Shown here: piece after piece, positions 41,826 through 53,669 of the stretch | Position numbering within the stretch: position 1 is the stretch's first letter | Layout: each line of letters starts with the position of its first letter | Assembly: GCF_949628265.1 (NCBI RefSeq) | Contig: NC_088790.1 | Coordinates: 1,988,545-2,052,544 of the forward strand | From: Cloeon dipterum | Taxonomy: Eukaryota; Arthropoda; Insecta; Ephemeroptera; Baetidae | Length of the DNA stretch: 64,000 nucleotides | Direction of reading: 5' to 3' | Notes under the pieces: generated by a model | Databases searched by the model: none | The model's input: only the letters and a program-made list of their open reading frames with translations | Told to the model about the DNA's origin: nothing | Position numbers and translations under genes: made by a program

Positions 41826-43661
41826 TCTCGTAATAATTAAATCTCTGCTGGCATGGGTCCAAGTAGCCAGCGGGGCAATATTTTTATCGTGGTCGCCGTC
41901 ACCGGCATGTAGATGGCACTGCACTCCGCTCGTGTTCGACAGGTTGACTATGTGGCGAGGCGGGAACAACATAATTCGGACAAATTCTTGCGAATGAGTT
42001 TCAGTGATAGTTAGCAAAAAAAAAACTTCGTGATGATGGTGTTAACTAGAATTTTGGTACAAAACTTACAGACGGTCAAGTAAAAAGGCGACCATTTTTC
42101 AAAGTTTTGGCACTAAACAGACGTAGTTACTGACAATGAATTTAAAGATTTTTTACAAGAATATAAAGGGAGTGACAGGCAACTGTGGCCGCGAGTCACA
42201 GTTGCAGCACCCTCATATACAGTGAATTCACTGGCCGCTGTAAAATAGCCGTGAATTAATCGATAAGTAGTCGCTTTTCACGAGCCAACCAACACAAAAA
42301 TTATTAATTTTTTGAAAATCTTTAAATTATTGACAGCGGACAACTCTATTCATCATGAAAAATGAACCACTGAAAGTAGGCGTTGCTCGTGGGAACTTTG
42401 AAAAGGGGGCGCGTGTTCCAGGAAAATTATAAATGAAGGCGTAGCTCGTGTCCTAAAGCGAGTGAAAATCGTAATATTTGACACCAGAGCTGAAAAATCG
42501 CAGGACTTTTTAGTAATGATGGTATCTCATGGAAAATTAAACAATTTAGAGACTGTCTTTGACGAAGAATATTTCGCGACGAAGAACTTTTCTTCCCGCC
42601 AAAACAATAGGAATGCGAGAAGTGCGCATGCGTCAGCACTTGCAAAGAGACCGTCTGTACGAATGACTTCTTTGTCAGATCCAGCCAGCTCCGACGCATG
42701 CGCACTTGTAGCACTCTAATTGATAAGGCGGGAAAAAGTTGTACTTATGCGTCGCGCCCGACGACTTTTTGGTCGGAAAAAATATCCACTGTACCGAATT
42801 GAACCCTCAGGAATCGATTGATGTGTTCAGAAACTTCGTCAAAGTCTGTGTTTGAGCGACGGAATCATATTTTAGGGCTCAATATCATTTTATTTTTTGA
42901 ATAACATTTTTGGGACCGGCGGTGGAAAAAAACAAGCAGCATTTTGGAATTAACTATTAGAAGTGTTGTTTTTAATTGACTCTTTTTATTTTGCCAACAG
43001 AACAATGAATAAAATTAAATACGAAAAATAGATCATTGAAAATAATGCTCTTGCAATTGACACAATATTTGTAGTGAGATGAGTGTGTATGTGCACATGG
43101 ATGTGCGCGTTTCCGCTGCTCAATGAGAGAGGTTCCGACAAGGTCAGACAATGGGCATTTCATGCAGATAATTATGGGGAGCTATTTCTTTCCACTCCCT
43201 TCTTCGTTCTATCAATTAATTTATACGCTCTCGCTCGGAATGTTAATTGCTCATTCGAGGACGATCCAAATCATAATATGTATACATATCGACAGCAGTC
43301 TAACACAAGAAACGCAAAAAAAGCTCAACTTAGCAATAATCGTAACCCGACACGCGCAACAGCTGTGCCGTTCATAATCATTTCCTCTCGCGGCCGTTTA
43401 AGCTGCGCCGAAACGGAATTTTAACAACTAATCTGAATTCGAGGAAGAATGATGCTCTTCTATAGACGAGGAAAACCAAACATCTCTTCTTGCTTCTCGC
43501 AGTTTTTCGTTAAACATTGTTAGGAGTATCGTCAGATTGATTATTTTTAAGATTCGGTGCAGAGAAATAAAATTTTCTACCTATTTGTGCGTCGGATAAG
43601 ATGTTTGGAATACCGAGTAATTATTATTGCTAGTCAGTCCTGCCTACTCTTTTTTCCCCCT
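41826..43661. other. Intergenic between Prx4 and synaptophysin
   Basis: Contains the Prx4 promoter side and a family 2 element (42,540-42,850). The rest (42,000-42,450; 42,850-43,660) is AT-rich with no supported gene. Confidence 0.6.
42540..42850. repeat. Family 2 palindromic element, intergenic copy
   Basis: Inner arms CCCGCCAAAACAATAGGAAT and partial complement, AGTGCGCATGCGTCAG, TACGAATGACTTCTTTGTCA, and the right arm GGTCGGAAAAAATATCCACT and CTTCGTCAAAG are seen. The left terminal arm is reduced to GACTGTCTTTGACGAAG. Confidence 0.8.
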
Positions 43662-45643
43662 TCAGTTTATCTGCTGATCCAGCGGCTGTTGGCGCATTTT
43701 GAACCACGGCGTCTCCTTGTAGACGAACCACAGGTCAGCGGTCCACAGGAAGAAGTTCAAAAACCCTAGAATCTGCAAAACACAAAGCAATGCAAAATAT
43801 AGTTTAAATTTCTGTTGGGAATGTTAGAATTATTTTTTTCGTAAGAACATTTCAAAAGATCAAAAGAATTATGTTTGAAAAGTAAAGAACGCGGCAGTAT
43901 CAGCTGGCGACAGTAGAGTCATCTGCGAGCTCCGAGCTGAGAGCAGAGAAGCACACCGAGCAGTCACGTGACTCAATCCCGCCATATCCCATTGGCCAAG
44001 AGCCTTGATGCGTGCGCACTCAGTTGCGCATGCCACAATCCTCAGAGTGCGGTATTACAAGAGGAGGGAGAAGCCAATGAAATGCGGCATTGTGTCACGT
44101 GACTGCTCGAACTAGCTGTTTCTGGCCTTCAATCCTGGCCATGGGCAGATGTCGCCACTGTTGCTACCGCGTTCTTTCCTTCATGAAGACGCACACTTTT
44201 TGGACGCGAATTTCTCGGTCGCAATTTTGTCTGCGGTCATGTTTCCGAATTTATTATTAAATAAATCAACTCGAGCTCTTTCGTTGGGCAAGTTGATCGA
44301 ATTTTTTAAGTTTTATTAGAACCGAGTAATAAAACTTCATTTACGAATTTGCCGAATTTCCCAAAAAATTAAAACGGTTTATACGATTTTTTCCCAGCAA
44401 ACATTCACAATTAGCGGTTTTAAGTCTGATTAAAATAAATTTCCCAGGATTTTTAATCCAACCAGGGTCATAAAAATACCGAATATCCTACCTACAGCGC
44501 CACCCAACAAATTATTTCCCGCTCGTAAGAAAAAAGAAATGGTTTGGCACTCACAACAGAGGTGTTGAGCCCAGAGAAGCTTCCGGTGGTGACCGTGGTG
44601 CAGAAGTCGTCCTTGGCGCACTGGACGGTGCGCATGAGGATGCCAGGGTCGGTGGAGTGCTTGATGCCCGAGAGGCCGTTGGCCCAGGCGGCGCTGGCCG
44701 AGAGCCAGAGCAGGGCGAGCAGCGCCGTGCCGCCAAAGTCTGCCAGAGGGATGAGCGGGTTGCTCTGGTACTTGGCCTCGTAGAGCGCGTAGCCGGTGGC
44801 GGCGGCCGCCGCCCCCAGCAGCGACAGCACGCCCACCGCCACGAAGAACTCGGCGTCCGAGCTGAAGTCGCCGTAGAGCGTCAGGTAGCGGTCCGCCGGG
44901 TGCGTGCACGCCACCTGCCGCGAAAGGTGGTCCAGCTTGAACGGGTAGTCGTAGGGGAACTTGACCACGTTGGCCGGCGCCGGCGGCGGGCACTTGACGC
45001 TGAACGTCACCTCGTTGTCGTACGAGCAGATCGAGATGATGGCAAACAGCGAGAACACCTGCAAAAATAACATTAGTTTATCTTGAAAATATTTATTTGT
45101 ATGAGCCAATCGCTACAAAAGGCAGGACGGCCGAAGATAAGATAACTTGTTTACTCAGGGTTGTAAAACAGTACAACAAGGATAATGTATTTTTACTACT
45201 TCAAAGAGATTGGAGAAAGCTAGTGAAAAAAAGTGGCGATTCAATTTAAATCGCATGAGAAAATTACGAAACGGTTTAACTTACGAAATGAATAATTCGC
45301 ATCACGCCTCTAGGCTCTCGGAAAATGTCCAAGTTGATCTGCATGGATGACTTGAGGTTTTGCAAAAGCCCGCCACTTGGTCCTGGGGGTTGCTGCAATT
45401 TTAGTCAATTTGTTTAGAATAACAAAATATCCAATCTAAAAAACTAACCATTCCAGTGTCGTACTGGCTCGGCATGTCCTGCCAAATGACAAAAAACATT
45501 GAGCATTAAAATCAATTTCAAGGCTTAAAGGGTTAAACGGTCACCTGCTGAGTCTCCGGGTCATATCCTTGCAGCTTGAAAAGAAACGCATTTGACTCGA
45601 GCTGCGTGAAAAAGAGCGAATTCGCACTCACCTGAGACGCCAT
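43662..45643 (-). CDS. SYP: Synaptophysin-family vesicle membrane protein
   Basis: Four-pass MARVEL-domain protein of synaptic and other small secretory vesicles. Exons on the - strand: 45,632-45,643; 45,545-45,574; 45,449-45,478; 45,285-45,392; 44,555-45,058; 43,662-43,772 (795 nt, 264 aa), every junction in phase 0. Seen: VFSLFAIISICSY (first membrane segment, completed from MRIIHF), a luminal loop ending YLTLYGDFSSDAEFF, then a second hydrophobic segment, ADFGGTALLALLWLSASAAW (third), a cysteine-bearing loop (VQCAKDDFC), SGLNTSV and FLNFFLWTADLWFVYKETPW (fourth). The GDFSS.AEFF and SGLNTSV blocks separate it from synaptogyrin. The cytoplasmic tail is very short (FKMRQQPLDQQIN), unlike the long Tyr/Gly tail of vertebrate synaptophysin. 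Exons 2 and 3 are 30-nt microexons. It is divergent from the sulfotransferase gene. Confidence 0.92.
43890..44235. repeat. Family 4 repeat with GTCACGTGAC sites, in synaptophysin intron
   Basis: Shared with 47,480-48,075: a GACAGTAGAG.CATCTG block, AGCAGAGAAGCACA, GAGCAGTCACGTGACTC, CCATTGGCC, GAGTG.GGTATTACAAGAG, and at the end CACTTTTTGGACGCGAA. GTCACGTGAC occurs at 43,963-43,972 and 44,094-44,103. Confidence 0.8.
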
Positions 45644-46184
45644 TTCTGATTCCCCAATTTCTCCCTGGCGAGGGGCTTCGCAGGTCGCAGGATTCGGGCC
45701 TCGCCTCTGTCTGTTTTGACACTTAAAGGGGCGGCACCGGCGCGTCGATCGATGAATGGATGTCACCCACCGAGATACGGCGCCACTGTCGCTCTTTTCT
45801 CTTTTGACGGGCCACTCATTTGCACTGAGTAGTGTTGCCAACTTAATGAAAACACCACTGCCAAGAATTTCGATAGATTTCCTGCACAAAAACCTTAAAA
45901 GCGAGCTGAACTATGCGGATCATGCTTTAGTTCTGTCTTTTGATAAATCTCAGCTTCTTATCGGCCATTTTGAATCTTATTTTGCTGTTAACCTTGAAAT
46001 TTGAAAATATAACCATTCCGTGCGGTTGGCTGCATTGTTGCGGTTGTAGAGCAGGTCTCGCACTTTTTTCTGTTTTTTTGCAGAGACTCGTCGGCGGGCC
46101 AGCCGAGGCAAAGAACCATGTCTCCCACGCCAGTGCGAACTGTGGCAATGGTTCTCAACTCGGCAGGGTGCAACTGACGACGAG
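45644..46184. promoter_or_regulatory. Shared 5' region of divergent synaptophysin and sulfotransferase genes
   Basis: 541 bp separate the two start codons. The synaptophysin side is pyrimidine- and GC-rich. A good acceptor (TTTTTTTGCAG) at about 46,072-46,082 suggests a spliced 5' UTR for the sulfotransferase. No TATA box was identified; a bidirectional promoter is inferred from the spacing. Confidence 0.5.
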
Positions 46185-48543
46185 ATGCGGCAGCTGAAGG
46201 TTGCAGCTTGTGGCCTCTTGGCCCTCATCTTCTGCTCCACCCTGGTTTTCTACACGTCCCTGAATCAGGTGGACCGCGAGCAAGGTAAACAATTTTTTCC
46301 AGGCAGGCACCTTCAAGGTCTCGCTGTCGTGCGTGGTTTCAGGGCAAGAAAAGCACCCGCTCGTCTTCTACGAAGACGCGATGGAGCAAATCACCGTGTC
46401 GAGGATGGTGGACGTCCAGCGGCAGAACCACCTGAAGAACCAGTGTCGCATCATGAATTTATCCAACGACCTCAACTCGGTGCTCAGTGACCAGGAGTTT
46501 CTCAGTCACGTTATAGTCGACGAGGAGCACAAACTGCTCTACTGCTACGTGCCCAAGGTCGGCGTCAGCAATTATTTTTAATTAAAACTCATGATTAATG
46601 TATTTGCGCTTACATGTGCATGCTCGTCTTCCTTACGAGAAAAAAAATGTTTACGGAAATTTGAGACGCCGCACCGGCAGCACGTACGAATTTTTACGTT
46701 GCGGTTTTTGTATTCAGGTTGCGTGCACCAACTGGAAGCGCGTGTTGATGGTGCTGATGCAAAAGACCAACGTGACAAAGGTGCTGGACATAACTGCCAG
46801 TCTCGCTCACAGCCAAAATATGTTCATGAAACTGATTAACTACACCACGCCCGAGGTGGAGCACATGCTGAAGACGTACACCAAGTTCACCTTCGTCAGG
46901 CACCCTCTCGAGCGGCTTCTCTCCGCCTACAGAAATAAGCTGCAGCAAAACTACGAAAGTTCAAGGTATTTCGACAGCCTATAAAAATGCGACTCGTTGC
47001 TGTTTAAATGAAAACAGATGACATACCAATGTCTAAATTAATGTTGCACATGTGCTTTGACCTTTGACGTCACGTCCATATTCATTCTCATTCATTATTC
47101 TTTAGAGGGGGCATTTAATTTACAACTTGATTCGGTCAATACATACCAAACTAATTTTTGTGTTCTTTCCCCCTGCCTCTTTTCTTTTTTTTATCTTGCT
47201 GAGTTTTGCAATTCTTTTAAATTCAATTCGGTTTCTCCAAAACAAGTCATCTTACAAAAAATAAATATCAATGAAAACTACATTAAGGAGAAATTAGTAT
47301 TAACAGACAACTTGCTCAAACTCGTGAATAAAAGCGAATCAAAATTACTGAAGCCATCCATGTCTCAGTTGGTGTGAAACGAAAGCGCACGAGTTTATAC
47401 ACAACATATTTAAGTCGAAACCATGACCGCGGGAAATAAAACAAACGAGGAATTGGCGTTCGAAAAGTGCCTGGGAAGAAAGCTGCCAGCTGGAGCAGGT
47501 GACAGTAGAGACATCTGCTGCAAAAAGCAGAGAAGCACATCATGCGGTTTGAGCAGTCACGTGACTCACTATCTCATTGGCTAGCACAGTTCCTGCTTCT
47601 CCCTTCTCTTGTAATACCCCCACTCTGAGGAGTGTGACATGCGCAGCTGAGTGCGCGCCTGTTTGGAGCGGTTTGGAGGGAGTGGAAGGGAGAAGTAAGA
47701 GAGATGCGCACGCATCAAGGCAATGCACGTGCCTGCTCTTGGCCAATGAGATGGCGGGATTGGGTCACGTGACTGCTCGAACTGCGTGAGCTTCACTGAG
47801 TTCACTGTCCTTGCTGGGCATCAGCAGGTCAAGGCTATGTGCGTGCGCATCTCTCTTGCTTCTCCCTTCCACTCCTACCCCCTCTAATCAGTGGCGCGCA
47901 TGTCACACTCGGAGTATTACAAGAAGGGTGAGAAGTAAGAAATGTGCGAGCCAATGGGTCGGCGGGATCGAGTCACGTGACTGCTTGGGCTTCACTCTGC
48001 TCTTGCTGGGCATGCGCAGACCTATTGTCTTCCCAGACAAAAAGGGACACTTTTCGGACGCGAACTTCTCCGTTGTTTTTGCGCCACTACACAGCGCCAA
48101 AGAGTGTGAAAAAGGAAAATATTGCGTGTTTCAGATACTTCAAGCAGCGGTACGGGCGGCTGATCGTGCGATTGTACCGTCCAAACGCGTCTCCGGAGGC
48201 GCTGGAGAAGGGCGACGACGTGAGCTTCCAGGAGTTCGCGTCGTACGTGTCGGACACGCAGCTGCGTCCGAACGAGCACTGGCAGCCGGCGGCCGAGCTG
48301 TGCCGTCCGTGCGCGGTCAACTACGACGTGATCGGCAAGTACGAGAGCCTCAAGCAGGACGCCGACTTCGTACTGAGCCACGTGAGCCGCGATGTGCGCT
48401 TCCCGGAGCTGCCCAAGCCTTCGATGACCAACGCCAGCCTCAAGTCGACGCTGGACGCGCTGCCGGAGCTGCTGCTCGAACGCCTCCAGCAGATCTACGA
48501 GGCCGACTTCCGTCTCTTCGACTACCAGCCGGCCCTTCGATAG
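46185..48543 (+). CDS. CHST11: Chondroitin 4-sulfotransferase, CHST11 type
   Basis: Type II Golgi enzyme that moves sulfate from PAPS to the 4-position of GalNAc in chondroitin. Exons 46,185-46,284; 46,343-46,557; 46,718-46,965; 48,135-48,543 (972 nt, 323 aa), all in phase. Seen: a short cytoplasmic start and one membrane anchor (about residues 6-27), the 5'-phosphosulfate loop YVPKVACTNWKRVL, the 3'-phosphate motif FVRHPLERLLSAYRNK, and the C-terminal blocks KGDDVSFQEF, NEHWQPAAELCRPCAVNYD and IGKYESL that mark the CHST11/12/13/14 group. The C-terminus is slightly shorter than in vertebrate CHST11. The third intron (about 1.2 kb) is filled by family 4 repeats. Assignment to CHST11 rather than CHST12/13 is by likeness only. 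Confidence 0.93.
47480..48075. repeat. Family 4 repeats (two adjoining copies) in sulfotransferase intron 3
   Basis: Two related copies meet near 47,810. Together they contain GTCACGTGAC at 47,556-47,565, 47,764-47,773 and 47,972-47,981, CATTGGCT/CCAATGAG boxes beside each, and CACTTTTCGGACGCGAACTTCT at the right end. Segments of the first copy are also inverted relative to one another (GTAATACCCC..CTCTGAGG against GAGTATTACAAG). Confidence 0.8.
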
Positions 48544-49313
48544 CTAAATCGGTGCTGCAAGCTAAAAATCAATCTGTTACTTTTAGAGGTCTCAGCCAGA
48601 TATGCCAGCCGCCGGTGAAAAAGGGTCAAAAATTATTTTTTTTTTCAATCCTCCTGAAATCTCGCGGCTGAGACCTCTAGTTATTTTGCATTTATTTCAC
48701 AGCATTTTAATTTACTAATCAGTTACCAATTACCAATCCGTTTGGCAAGACGCGGAAATATTCATCCAGTACTTATACTTCCTACTTAAACTGCAATCAT
48801 TTTTAGCGATATAGAAATGCGTGAGATTTGCTTGCCCTGCAAAGTAATGAAAAGGAGGTCGTTCGCATGATGTCAAATGTGATATTTTCAGCTCTCTTTT
48901 GGCTTTTTTTTTTTAAATATTTGTGTATATTTTTACGATTCCAACTCTGGGAAGGGAGATAAATTGAAGTGTGAACCCGCCACTAGCCATCTAATCCATG
49001 TGTTCTCATTCAGATGAAATAAAAAAAAATCGATGTTTAACTCGCACACATGTAACGACGTTACAAAAAACGAAATTCAAATGTGTCAAAAATGTTTGAG
49101 TGTTACTTCGTGATAAAAATAAATATAGATACATTTTTCAGTACGAAACGATGCTAGTTTTTCATTTAAATTCATTTTAAATATTCCGTGTAATTTTTGT
49201 AAATAAGCGAAAATAACGAAGATAGTTTGAATTAAATGGCTAAGAAAAATAGGAAGAATGCGAATATACGTATAATCTTATAGTCAGACTTTATTTCTCT
49301 CATAGTAAAAATA
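48544..49313. other. 3' flanks of the convergent sulfotransferase and esterase genes
   Basis: A short inverted repeat lies just after the sulfotransferase stop: AGAGGTCTCAGCC at about 48,584 against CTGAGACCTCT at about 48,668. AT-rich DNA with AATAAA-like signals on both strands follows, including TTTATT at 49,290-49,295, that is AATAAA on the - strand right after the esterase stop. Confidence 0.65.
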
Positions 49314-52300
49314 TCACTGATAATTATTAGGGAAGTCTTCGTTGATAGCAACAAAGTACTCAGTCCTTGAGAAGTCTTGCATCACTGACGAGGTGCTGTT
49401 GATCACCATGTAGGGGCCTTTTCGAATCGTCCACAGCGGCCACGTCGGAATGCCGTCCACCGGGTTCTCAGCTGGCGTCGGATTTCTGTAAAATCACAAA
49501 AATTAATAAATTTAAATCGATTTTGATATTTTTCCAAAATACCCATATTTAATGAAGTTGACCCAGAGAGTGATGAGCTGGTTGGACACAATGTCGTCCT
49601 GTTCGTTGGTCGTGAAGGTGGGCATCGAGAACTGGAGAATCATTTCATTTCCATGCGCAACTCCTGCATATGCCAAAATGCTCGGTTAAAATGCGTGTTT
49701 ATACAGATGATTTAGGGCTTGCTGTACCTCCTGGGAAGGGCGAGAGGGGTGCAATGTAGGAGAACATGCTCCTCGAGCCGTCAAAGTGGAAGCTGTAGAG
49801 GTAGGTGGGCGCACCCTTGGCCGCGTTGTACTCGGCGTTGCCGAAGGTCGGCCCTTTGATGTGGATGTTGGACGACAGCTGCGCAAATTATATCGAATTA
49901 TGCTTTGGAAAAATGATTCTTATTTTTCAATTCGCATACGTCAATCAGGCCTGGCATGATTAGGGTGAAGTTGCCCATTTTATCGCGACCCAGGTACGTG
50001 TCCTCCACGCCGATGGCCAGGGTGTCGCCCTGATCGTTGTGGATGCCTGCAAAATCATTTTATATTCCTTCAAAACCGGTGGGTGAGTTAAAAAATTAAA
50101 CACTTTAAAATAGCGCAGATTTTTGGGGCGGTGGAGGCGCGCGGGTGCGGAAAAAGAGACTAAACGATGTAGAATTTACGGTGAGTCTGATAAACTTTGG
50201 TTTTTACTGTGCGACCCCGTAGGAGCCGAGATATTAATTTTTTAATCCAAAAAACGTGATTTGTGACAGTTCAAACTTCTGGTTTCGGGCCCAGGCGTGG
50301 CCCTACGGGCCGGACGGTGCTGATTCAAGTACCAATCAATGCCCCTTGGTAAGGAACGTCCGCCCATGTGCGGTTTTCCAAAACTGGACCATTTTTCGAA
50401 TTTTCACGAACTTCTTTCAAAAATATTTTTCATCATTGAATGCTGCAGTTTTACTTATTTTTTAGGAAATAACCGAAAGTTTTTTCTTTTCTGGATCTGG
50501 TTTACAAAATATGAGACAACACAAGATAAAAATTAATACCTAGGAAGTTCAAGAAGAGACGGGTGACCTCCCTGGACATGTACTGCTCGTCTTCAAGCAA
50601 GTCGTTGGGCTTGAGATAATTGCCGTACATGACTGAAACAATTTAGCAGCTTAAATTATCTGCCGAATCTTCAATTTAATTTTTGCTTACAATGCAGCGG
50701 CATGGTGCCCTCGTGTTTGTTTCCTCCGAAAATGGCCGGTTTCGCGCTGTATTCGCCAGAAGCGAAAATATCCCGCGGCGATTTCTCCAAAAAGCGCACG
50801 GCGCCGGCTTGTTGAATGACAGGAGCACTGCCTCCAATGCCATTCCGTCCCTGCTTCACCTCGCTCGTCTGGACAACAAACAAATTATTTTTTTGAGAAA
50901 ATCTGTATTTTTTTTGGGGAGGGGGGCAAGAAATAGGCTAAAATATTGGATTAGGTAAAAATTTCATTTTCGTATACACGATTTTTTCCAAAAATTTTTT
51001 TTGGAAATTAAATTTTTATATTTTTTAAACAAGTTAATGATTTTAAATAGAAAGATATTTATATCTTTAATGTCTTTTGGAGAGGTATGGTTACATTATT
51101 TCTAAATATATGTCCCCATTTGCAAAAAAAATATTTTTGCTAGAAAATTGGATGCCGCAGCAGAAGAAAATGTAAATAACGACGTGGCAATTAGAGTTTG
51201 GAATATTTTTCCGGAGAATATCATAGCGAGTCTCATAAACTTTGAAATTTTACTCAGCGACCCACTTGGAGCCTATTTAAGTCTAATTAAGAAACGAAAT
51301 TTGTGACATTTCAAACTTTTGTTTTCGGGGCCTAGGCGGGGCCCCATGGGCCGGACGGTGCTGATTTGAGAATCAATCGATGCCCCTTCGTAAGAAGCGT
51401 CCGCCCATGTGCAGTTTTCCAAAATCGGACAAATTTTTCGAATTTTTGCGAATATTTTTCGCATGATTTTTCCAAAACGTCAAAATTATCAAAAAATGGT
51501 GTTATTTATATTTAAATTTGGCCGGTTGTCGGATCGTTTACCACGTCCCCTCGTCAGACGGGTCTTTGATTGGGCTTTTTCCTGGAATATCCTGATTACT
51601 TTTTTCAGGGTAAACCGACCTGAGATCCGCTCCCAGACCGGTTTTTAATGCTTTTCCAGTACTTTCGAGCACATTTGGCGATAGTTTCATCCTTGCCTGT
51701 CACCGACCTTCCTCAGGTCACGTATTTTTTGAAAAGAATTATAATTACCAAATATCCCATGTAGGCAAGGACGAGGTCGGAAACGGAGGCGGTCTTCAAG
51801 CAGGCGGTGAGGGCGTTGATTTCCGAGTCGGTGCAGTTTGCGCGTCTTCCGATCTCGATGGCGGCGTTGATCGGGTCCGTGTCCACCGCCCAGTTGGCCA
51901 GAGCGGTGCCGCTTTGCGTTATGTACTGTTGGAACAGGCCTGACAAGCGCAACCATTTATTATTATTGTTTTCAATTGGACAAAACACTCGAGTTTGAAG
52001 AGGCCGATTTTTTAACTGTGTCAAACATTCGTGTTTTCCTTTATCAGATTAAGATAATTGTTGACTGTGCGTCCTCGAAAAATGTCAACAAAACATATTC
52101 TGGTTCCTTTTCGAGCGAATTTCTATTATCAGAATAGATAATATAAAATAGTAAAAATAGATGTTTAACCTGTTGAGAGGGGGCTGAGATTGAGAAGCGA
52201 AGTGCTGACCGCGCCGGCACTCTCACCCATCAGGGTCACCTGGTTCGGGTTGCCTCCGAAATAGGAAATGTACTTCTGCACCCACCTGAGCGCCTCCACC

Positions 52301-53669
52301 TGGTCAAGCATGCCAGCGTTGCCGGGGATTTCGTCAGTGTGCAGCGAAAGGAATCCTAAATGTTTAATTTGTTTTTTAATTCCTGTAACATATATTTTAT
52401 TGAATTAAATGTTTTACCGAGGGGGCCAAGCCTGTAGTGGGGCACGACGAGGACGACGTCGTGGTCCATAAATTTGTTGCCGCCGAAGAGGCGAGAAGAG
52501 CCAGTCATGAAGGCGCCGCCGTGGATGAACACCACGACCGGCAGGTTGGCAGCAGGGTCGATCTGATTTCATCAGGTAATTCAGCACCGAAAGCAAATAA
52601 AACAACCCTGAGTGCACCGTACGTTTGGGGAGTAGATCTGCAGGAAAAGGCAGTCTTCCGCCTCCTCGTCGGCTCTGCTCTCCGCTTCCAGCGATTCTTC
52701 CAGAGTCCCTTGCCAGGTCGTGACAAGACCGGCCGGACCAGCCTGAGGACACCTGTGCCCAAAGTTGGAGTGTGCGTTCAGGATTCCGTCCCAGGGCTCT
52801 ACAGGTTGCGGAGCCTGAAGTTGATTTATTTAATTTAGAGACAAGATTATCCACTTAACATTTGAGACATAATAATTTTTATTGGTTCTTAATATTTTTG
52901 CCTAAATTTGTGGGAGAAATGTTCAATTATTCGTGAAACTTATTAATTGTTATTATTATTTTGATTTAAATTTCGAGCTTTAAATGGTCGAAAACATACA
53001 AAATAACACCAAACTCGATGGTACTCATGTTTTGACCATCAGGGTCACGCCAGGGTTGAACCCTGAAAGTTTTAATATACTTGAAATGGTCCAAACTACT
53101 TTGAAAAACTTATCATATTCGGTCAAGAAGGTTAAGGCAAAATTTCAGGGTCTGGCCCTGACATGACCCGGAAGGCTGAAACACGAATGATCAAGTTTGG
53201 TGTCTTTTCATGGGTCTTCGAACCTGCAGATTTTAAATTTTAAGTTGAATCTGCCAACAGGGCATCAGAATGATCGGTTTTCTTGCAATTCCGACGAAAT
53301 TTGAGCTTTTAATACTGAATTTATTGAAATTATATTTTAACTTCACAGGATCATATCAGGGCTAGTCCCCACAGGTAAAAACGCGAAATATTATAAAAAA
53401 TCGACAAATATTGAATACCTTGAACCTGAGGTCACCAACAGGTGGCTTTGCAAAAGGCACGCCTCTGAAGTGGTAAAACTCTCTGTCTGAAATGAATGAG
53501 TTTCCCGTGTAGCCCTCCAGGGTGCCGAGGTCGGGCAGGGTCACCTGAGGACCCTGAGCGAGGGCAGAGCCGATTACGACGGCGAATATTGCCAAGCAAC
53601 CTATTCGCAACGAGTTTTAGATTTTCTCAAAAGACACCAGCAGCGGCAATACTCACCCAAGAACGCCAT
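49314..53669 (-). CDS. Secreted type-B carboxylesterase
   Basis: Alpha/beta-hydrolase that cleaves carboxylic esters; the substrate cannot be read from sequence. Twelve exons on the - strand: 53,657-53,669; 53,419-53,600; 52,623-52,814; 52,418-52,562; 52,170-52,355; 51,749-51,939; 50,691-50,868; 50,540-50,632; 49,940-50,046; 49,728-49,878; 49,543-49,663; 49,314-49,485 (1,731 nt, 576 aa), all phases closing. Seen: a signal peptide (LAIFAVVIGSALAQ), FRGVPFAKPPVGDLRF, EDCLFLQIYSPN, the oxyanion block FIHGGAF, the nucleophile elbow GESAGAVS with catalytic Ser, the acid-residue block GGNKHEGT with Glu, and VAHGNEM with catalytic His. The full triad is present, so it should be active. No GPI signal or long C-terminal stalk is seen, which argues against acetylcholinesterase or neuroligin. 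Several introns hold family 5 and 6 repeats. Confidence 0.93.
50095..50470 (+). repeat. Dispersed repeat, family 6, partial copy in esterase intron
   Basis: Carries TTTCGGGCCCAGGCGTGGCC, CCAATCAATGCCCCTTGGTA, GTCCGCCCATGTGCGGTTTT and CATTTTTCGAATTTT, all shared with the copy at 51,180-51,722. Confidence 0.7.
51180..51722 (+). repeat. Dispersed repeat, family 6, longest copy, in esterase intron
   Basis: Aligns by eye with 5,940-6,790 over most of its length. The right part has GGTAAACCGACCTGAGATCC, GACCGGTTTTTAATGCTTTT, GAGCACATTTGGCGATA and CACCGACCTTCCTCAGGTCA. It reaches to within about 27 bp of the exon at 51,749. Confidence 0.75.
52975..53225. repeat. Family 5 palindromic repeat in esterase intron 2
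   Basis: Left arm CCAAACTCGATGGTACTCAT then AGGGTCACGCCAGGGTT; right arm CTGACATGACCC then ACACGAATGATCAAGTTTGG. Copies are in XRN1 introns at 58,835-59,250 and 60,330-60,545. Confidence 0.75.

Noticed and set aside
43083-43424. 113-codon open frame between Prx4 and synaptophysin
   Set aside because: No family likeness and no splice context.
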